Shown piece after piece: positions 45,455 through 49,931 of a stretch of DNA of 49,931 bases (positions are counted from its first letter, which is position 1; every line of letters begins with the position of its first letter). The notes under the pieces are model-generated. The model did no database searches. It was given only the letters and a program-made list of their open reading frames with translations, and was not told the DNA's origin. The DNA comes from an uncultured Bacteroidales bacterium (GTDB lineage: Bacteria; Bacteroidota; Bacteroidia; Bacteroidales; JAFGXI01), in NCBI GenBank assembly GCA_947311115.1, contig CAMZKE010000002.1, positions 1 through 49,931 on the forward strand, written 5' to 3'. A program made the position numbers and the translations under genes.

Positions 45455-46710
45455 TGCCAATTTTATTATATATCGACCCTGCATCAACGAGTGCATTATT
45501 ATACATTATTATTGCAATAGGTGCAACATTAGCATTTGCTTTAAGAGGTTTTTTTTATAAAGTGAAAAATTTAATACTTGGTAAAGGATTTGTTAATAAA
45601 AACGAATTTGAAAATATCGATATAGTTTTTTATTCTGAAGGAAAACAATATTGGTATGTGTTTTCGCCAATTATTAAGGCGTTAGAAAAAAAAGGTAAAG
45701 AGTGTGTTTATTTAAGTTCAGACCAAAACGACCCGGGCTTAGAGTATAAATCGGATTTACTAAAAACAAAATATATTGGTAATTTAACAATGACATCAGT
45801 ATATTTAAATAAATTAAAAGCAAAATTTGTAGTAATGACAACACCTCAGCTTGATGTTATGATGCTTCGCCGTTCTAAAAAAGTTGACCATTATGCTCAT
45901 ATAGTTCATGCACCTATTGATGTTTTTACTTATCGTAAATTTGCTTTCGATTATTTTGATTCGGTATTTTGCTCTGGCCCTCATCAGATAAAAGGTATTA
46001 GAAAACTTGAAGAAAAACGTGGTACTAATAAGAAACTTTTATTAGAAACAGGCTTTACTATTTACGATGTTATGCTCGAAGATATAAAGAAACTATCTAA
46101 ACCTAATAAAGAAAAACCTATTGTTTTGGTTGCTCCTACCTGGAAAGAATACTCTATAATTAATAGGTTTGGAATAAATTTTTTTGAAAATTTATTAAAA
46201 GATAATTCTTACGATATAATTTTGCGTCCGCACCCACAAACTTATGTTAGTCATCCTAAACTTATTGCAGAAATTGAAGAAAAATATAAAAATGAACCAC
46301 GAATTACAATAGACCGTAATCCGTTAGGTACAGAAAGTATGCATAAAGCCGATTTAATGATAAGTGATTTGTCAGGTGTGTTTTGGGATTTTGCATTTTT
46401 ATATTCAAAACCTGTGCTGTTACTTAAAACTGATTTTGAATCGATAGAGGGTTTTGAAGGAAGTGAACTTGATTACCAGATGTGGGAAATGCGTGAGAGA
46501 AATCGCTTAGGAAAACAATTTGATGAAAATGACATCGAAAATATAAGTGTAATAGTTAAAGATTTGATAAATAATCCGCCTTTAAATAAATTAGAAGAAT
46601 TGAAAAATAGTTCGGTTTATAATTTTGGAAATGCAGGCGAAGTAGCAGCAAATCAGATATTAGAAATAATAAGCAGTATAAATACAAACCAAACTGTTGT
46701 TGCTAAATAG
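45451..46710 (+). CDS. CDP-glycerol glycerophosphotransferase (TagB/TagF) family protein
   Basis: This 419-residue protein has one N-terminal membrane span (about residues 12-32) and a GT-B-like transferase domain. The second half shows the family motifs IVLVAPTWKEY near 225-236, ILRPHPQTY near 260-268, and the nucleotide-site region DLMISDLSGVFWDFAFLY near 303-320. Known relatives move glycerol- or ribitol-phosphate from a CDP-alcohol onto teichoic acids or capsules. Between phosphonate genes, the likely donor is a CMP-phosphonate such as CMP-2-hydroxyethylphosphonate; the acceptor is unknown. It overlaps the reductase gene by 4 bases and ends 1 base before the YidC-like fusion gene. Confidence 0.85.
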   Translation: MMPILLYIDPASTSALLYIIIAIGATLAFALRGFFYKVKNLILGKGFVNKNEFENIDIVFYSEGKQYWYVFSPIIKALEKKGKECVYLSSDQNDPGLEYKSDLLKTKYIGNLTMTSVYLNKLKAKFVVMTTPQLDVMMLRRSKKVDHYAHIVHAPIDVFTYRKFAFDYFDSVFCSGPHQIKGIRKLEEKRGTNKKLLLETGFTIYDVMLEDIKKLSKPNKEKPIVLVAPTWKEYSIINRFGINFFENLLKDNSYDIILRPHPQTYVSHPKLIAEIEEKYKNEPRITIDRNPLGTESMHKADLMISDLSGVFWDFAFLYSKPVLLLKTDFESIEGFEGSELDYQMWEMRERNRLGKQFDENDIENISVIVKDLINNPPLNKLEELKNSSVYNFGNAGEVAANQILEIISSINTNQTVVAK

Positions 46711-46711
46711 T

Positions 46712-49700
46712 ATGAGTTTTTTTGAAAGCATAATATCGCCATTTATATTTTTTATTGAAAAAGTATTTTTGTTTGCATATCATATAACCGGAAATTACGG
46801 AATAGCAATAATTTTATTAAGTTTTTCGGTTTCGTTGCTTTTACTTCCCGTTTTTATCTACATCGAGAAATCGAAAAAGAAAGACGATGTAATAAAACAA
46901 AAAATGAAGCCTTTAATAGATGAAATTAAACGTGTTTATAAGGGACAAGAACGATATTATTACATCAAAACCATAAACCGACAACATAATTACAGCTCGT
47001 TAAAGGCATTACTACCAATACTAAGTTTGTTAATTCAGATACCGTTTTTTATTGCTGCATACCAATATTTAGAATATTTTGAGGGCTTACAAGGCGTAGG
47101 TTTTGGCTTTATTAAAGATTTGAGCAAACCTGATGGGCTGTTTGGAGTTGTAAATATTTTACCAATATTAATGACTGTAATAAACTTAATAACAGTTTAT
47201 TACTATACCAGATTAGGCGATGGTTCAGAACTTAAACAAATGCTTGTAATAGCAATTGCATTTTTAGTTTTACTTTTTAATTTGCCTGCAGGTTTGGTTT
47301 TATATTGGACAATGAATAATGTTTTTAGCTTTTTCAGATTATTTATTACTAACCCCGAAGTGTTTAAGAAAAAACAAAATTCAATATCGATAAACATTAA
47401 ACAAGAAATTCTCACTCTTTTACCTAAGTTAAAGATAGGTTTTATTGTGTTGTTGGCAATTTCTGTTTTTGTACAGTTTTATTGGGCTTTTACTCATAAT
47501 TTTGATGATATATATTTTAGGATAATAGCTGCTGTTATCTTTAGTTTGGTATTTTCTTTAATTCTAGGGATAATTAATATTTATTACCAAAGATATAAAT
47601 ATATAATATTTAATATTAATGTTTCTAGTAATGTATTTTATTCATTAATTTTTTTAACAATATATTTTCATTTAGCATCTCAATTTTATTATACAGGGGT
47701 AAATAATCTTTTAGGCTTTATTTCTATAATGTTTTTAATACCTACTCAATTTATTTCGTTTCTGTATTTAATTAGGCTAAAACAAAATGTATTTTTTAAA
47801 ATATTTTTTAAAATTTATTATATTGTTGTTTCTTATCAGATTATATCGCTAATTACGTTAATTAAAGGTGATAATATAATTATAAATATAGCTAAATTAA
47901 AAGTGGTTTTTGTTGAGGGTTCATTTTCAGATGTTTTGGTCCCCGGTATATTTTTAATTTTGAGTTTAATATTTGTTTTTTATCGAACACAAAATAATAT
48001 TGTGCCAATTGTGAAAAAACAATGGTGGATATTTGTACTTTCAAGCATATACATATATGGATTAACATTTTTGTGGAATCCGTTATTAGTATTTTCAACA
48101 TCTCCAGGTAGTTTTGGATTTACAAGTTTTGAATTATTAAAAACAAATTCAATTTATTTTATATTTTTTGTTGCCGGTAATTTATTCTTATTTTACATAT
48201 TACCGTCAAATATAAAATATCTTATTTCTGTTGTTTTTCTAATGATAGTTGTTGTTAGTGTTATTAATAATCAAATAATTCCTATAGATTTGGGAACATT
48301 ACAAATGAATAAATTTAATAAAATTGATTCTATTATTAAACCATTATATTATTATTTAGTAGAAGCATCGTCTATAATATTATTATATTTTTACATAAAT
48401 AAAATAATAAAAAATAAATCTTCTGTAGTTTTTATTACTCTCATTATTTTAAATGTAATAGTAATATTAAATACATTCTATAAAATAATAAATATTAATG
48501 AGGAGAATAAGAAACAAGCTCTTGTGTTAACAAATAATAAAGATAATCTGAATAATAATTTTATTACATTTTCACAAAATAAAGAAAACGTGTTGGTTAT
48601 TGTATTAGATATGTTTCAAGGTTGGTATTTGAAATACATTTTAGATGAAAATAAATCATTAAATAGTAATTTTAGTGGCTTTGTATGGTATCCAAATACT
48701 GTATCAATCACAAATTACACTTCTTCTTCTGCTCCATCTATATTGGCAGGAAATATGTATACACCTGAAAAATTAAATTTAGATACTAAACATACTATTG
48801 TTGAGAAAATAACTAAGGCTCAAGAAATATTACATAATAAAGTTGAAAAAGAATCATACAATTATATTAGTTCTACAATACCTTACTCTATATATGATAA
48901 AAATAAAATGGAGTCTTATATTCCATTTTGGAGTAAAAAGTGGGATAAATATAAATCCTCATTAAATATAGGTGTAACTAAAGAAAATGCCTATTCTGTT
49001 TTATGGCAGAATTCGTTGTTTTACAGTTTGCCTCTTTTCCTTAAACCTAGAATATATAACAAAGGTAATTGGCTGATACAAAAAAATAATGTACATGAAA
49101 ATAATTTTCAAGCTCAACAATATAATCTTTTACGAATTTTACCGTATATTTCAACTACTTATTCTGAATCAAAAAAAGGAAGCTTTATTTGGTTATGGTT
49201 TAATGCTACGCATTTTCCATGGGATATTATTGATGATGATGGGGATTTTATTTCAGATGTTGCACCTTTTGAAAATAACAAATGGGCAATGTTAAGAATT
49301 AATGATTATATTACATGGATGAAAAAAAATAATGTTTATAACAATACAAAAATAATTATTTTATCAGATCATGGTTTAAGGGATACTAAGATTACTAAAC
49401 ATGAAGTTATGATTGCGAACCCTTATATTGCCGATAAAAAAAATAACATACCAAATACAGATTTATTATCTTTTAATCCATTGATGATGGTTAAAGAAGT
49501 AAATAAAAATGAAGTTCTTAAAATTGATAGTTCATTCTTGAGTAATGCGGATACTTATAATATTATTTTTGACGATAATAATCCTATATATAACATTAAT
49601 AATAGAACTTTATCTTCTTATCTTATTTCTTGGAAAATAAAACCCTATAAATATAAACAGTATCTAATTTCAAGAGCATATAATATAAGGACTAATGTAT

Positions 49701-49735
49701 ATGAAACTAAAAACTGGGAGTTGATAAATAAATAA
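46712..49735 (+). CDS. YidC/Oxa1-like domain fused to polytopic region and alkaline-phosphatase/sulfatase-superfamily domain
   Basis: The 1,007-residue membrane protein has three parts. Residues 1-225 match YidC/Oxa1 (GNYGIAIILLS, LPILSLLIQIPFFIAAYQYL, NLPAGLVLYWTMNNVFSFFR), but S41 replaces the conserved groove arginine (R366 in E. coli YidC). About eleven further spans follow to residue 600. The rest resembles LtaS/EptA/sulfatase enzymes: D633 in VLVIVLDMF, candidate nucleophile T670 in NYTSSSAPSILAG, H834 in NATHFPWD, and D886/H887 in ILSDHG. Such enzymes transfer phospho-alcohol groups outside the cytoplasm. A role in placing or moving a phosphonate group on a surface lipid or polymer is inferred. 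The ATG at 46712 is supported by the matching start of the tandem copy. Confidence 0.82.
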   Translation: MSFFESIISPFIFFIEKVFLFAYHITGNYGIAIILLSFSVSLLLLPVFIYIEKSKKKDDVIKQKMKPLIDEIKRVYKGQERYYYIKTINRQHNYSSLKALLPILSLLIQIPFFIAAYQYLEYFEGLQGVGFGFIKDLSKPDGLFGVVNILPILMTVINLITVYYYTRLGDGSELKQMLVIAIAFLVLLFNLPAGLVLYWTMNNVFSFFRLFITNPEVFKKKQNSISINIKQEILTLLPKLKIGFIVLLAISVFVQFYWAFTHNFDDIYFRIIAAVIFSLVFSLILGIINIYYQRYKYIIFNINVSSNVFYSLIFLTIYFHLASQFYYTGVNNLLGFISIMFLIPTQFISFLYLIRLKQNVFFKIFFKIYYIVVSYQIISLITLIKGDNIIINIAKLKVVFVEGSFSDVLVPGIFLILSLIFVFYRTQNNIVPIVKKQWWIFVLSSIYIYGLTFLWNPLLVFSTSPGSFGFTSFELLKTNSIYFIFFVAGNLFLFYILPSNIKYLISVVFLMIVVVSVINNQIIPIDLGTLQMNKFNKIDSIIKPLYYYLVEASSIILLYFYINKIIKNKSSVVFITLIILNVIVILNTFYKIININEENKKQALVLTNNKDNLNNNFITFSQNKENVLVIVLDMFQGWYLKYILDENKSLNSNFSGFVWYPNTVSITNYTSSSAPSILAGNMYTPEKLNLDTKHTIVEKITKAQEILHNKVEKESYNYISSTIPYSIYDKNKMESYIPFWSKKWDKYKSSLNIGVTKENAYSVLWQNSLFYSLPLFLKPRIYNKGNWLIQKNNVHENNFQAQQYNLLRILPYISTTYSESKKGSFIWLWFNATHFPWDIIDDDGDFISDVAPFENNKWAMLRINDYITWMKKNNVYNNTKIIILSDHGLRDTKITKHEVMIANPYIADKKNNIPNTDLLSFNPLMMVKEVNKNEVLKIDSSFLSNADTYNIIFDDNNPIYNINNRTLSSYLISWKIKPYKYKQYLISRAYNIRTNVYETKNWELINK
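46806..46908 (+). repeat. Direct repeat, copy 1 (103 bases identical to 49829-49931)
   Basis: The 103 bases coding for the first YidC-like membrane span and following basic loop recur without change 3,023 bases downstream, in the start of the next gene. The second copy is cut by the window end, so the true repeat is longer. Upstream of this block the two copies remain alike with scattered changes. Confidence 0.95.
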
Positions 49736-49931
49736 TGAATATTTTTGAACACATAATAGCGCCATTTATATTTTTTATTGAAAAAGTATTTTTGTTTGCA
49801 TACCAAATAACAGGAAATTATGGGGTGTCAATAATTTTATTAAGTTTTTCGGTTTCGTTGCTTTTACTTCCCGTTTTTATCTACATCGAGAAATCGAAAA
49901 AGAAAGACGATGTAATAAAACAAAAAATGAA
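49735..49931 (+). CDS. Second YidC-like fusion gene, 5' part only (runs off the window)
   Basis: The ATG at 49735 shares its A with the stop codon of the preceding gene (TAATG). The visible 65 codons begin MNIFEHIIAPFIFFIEKVFL and match the N-terminus of the preceding fusion, including the serine in place of the groove arginine (S41). From 49829 on the DNA is identical to the first copy. Whether this copy also has the phosphatase-like domain cannot be seen. The overlap indicates translation coupled to the first copy. Confidence 0.88.
   Translation, partial: MNIFEHIIAPFIFFIEKVFLFAYQITGNYGVSIILLSFSVSLLLLPVFIYIEKSKKKDDVIKQKM
49829..49931 (+). repeat. Direct repeat, copy 2 (103 bases, continues past the window end)
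   Basis: Identical to 46806-46908 up to the last base of the window. Confidence 0.95.

Noticed and set aside
46697-46711. YidC-like fusion starting at TTG codons from 46697
   Set aside because: These codons lie inside the preceding gene, and the tandem copy begins at the position matching the ATG at 46712.

Overview
The window looks like chromosomal DNA of a low-GC member of the Bacteroidota (Bacteroidetes), probably a Bacteroidales/Marinilabiliales-type marine or gut relative. This rests on several things seen in the sequence: Bacteroidota-type -7 promoter boxes (TAnnTTTG) upstream of many genes, a SprB/SprF (type IX secretion) pair with a gliding-type C-terminal domain, a DUF3467 gene behind rpoC, a long (about 1,100 aa) SecA, and the gene order tRNA-tRNA-tuf-tRNA-Trp-secE-nusG-rplKAJL-rpoBC. 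No species can be named from the sequence alone.

Layout. Bases 1-13190 hold the translation/transcription core: the end of a tRNA, tRNA-Gly and tRNA-Thr, tuf, tRNA-Trp, secE, nusG, four ribosomal protein genes, rpoB, rpoC and a DUF3467 gene, with stem-loops at the tuf/tRNA-Trp, rplL/rpoB, rpoB/rpoC and rpoC/DUF3467 junctions. Bases 13209-21300 are mostly minus strand: a methionine gamma-lyase-like PLP enzyme, then a probable gltX-glmM-wlbA transcription unit and a U32 peptidase-family gene. The 533-base gap at 14391-14923 holds a promoter followed by a terminator (a candidate small RNA), a second terminator facing the other way, and a GC-rich pair of palindromes like a REP/BIME element.

Bases 21394-27610 hold secA and two downstream membrane-protein genes. 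A 58-codon gene then converges on a LysM/periplasmic-binding-fold lipoprotein-like gene. Bases 29927-40449 hold a 3,204-residue secreted protein with four PKD-type domains, 22 SprB repeats and a type IX sorting domain, followed by its SprF/PorP-type partner. A flavodoxin and a small membrane protein follow on the minus strand.

The most interesting region is 41922-49931, a tightly packed operon running off the window edge. It encodes a nucleotidyltransferase-PEP mutase fusion, phosphonopyruvate decarboxylase, an iron-ADH-family reductase, a TagB/CDP-glycerol-type transferase, and a 1,007-residue fusion of a YidC/Oxa1 fold with a polytopic region and an alkaline-phosphatase/sulfatase-superfamily domain. 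The start of a second, nearly identical copy of that fusion follows. Read together, the genes suggest that phosphoenolpyruvate is turned into 2-hydroxyethylphosphonate, activated with CTP, and placed on a cell-surface polymer or lipid. The enzyme families are recognisable; the pathway as a whole, and the role of the YidC-like fusion, are inference.
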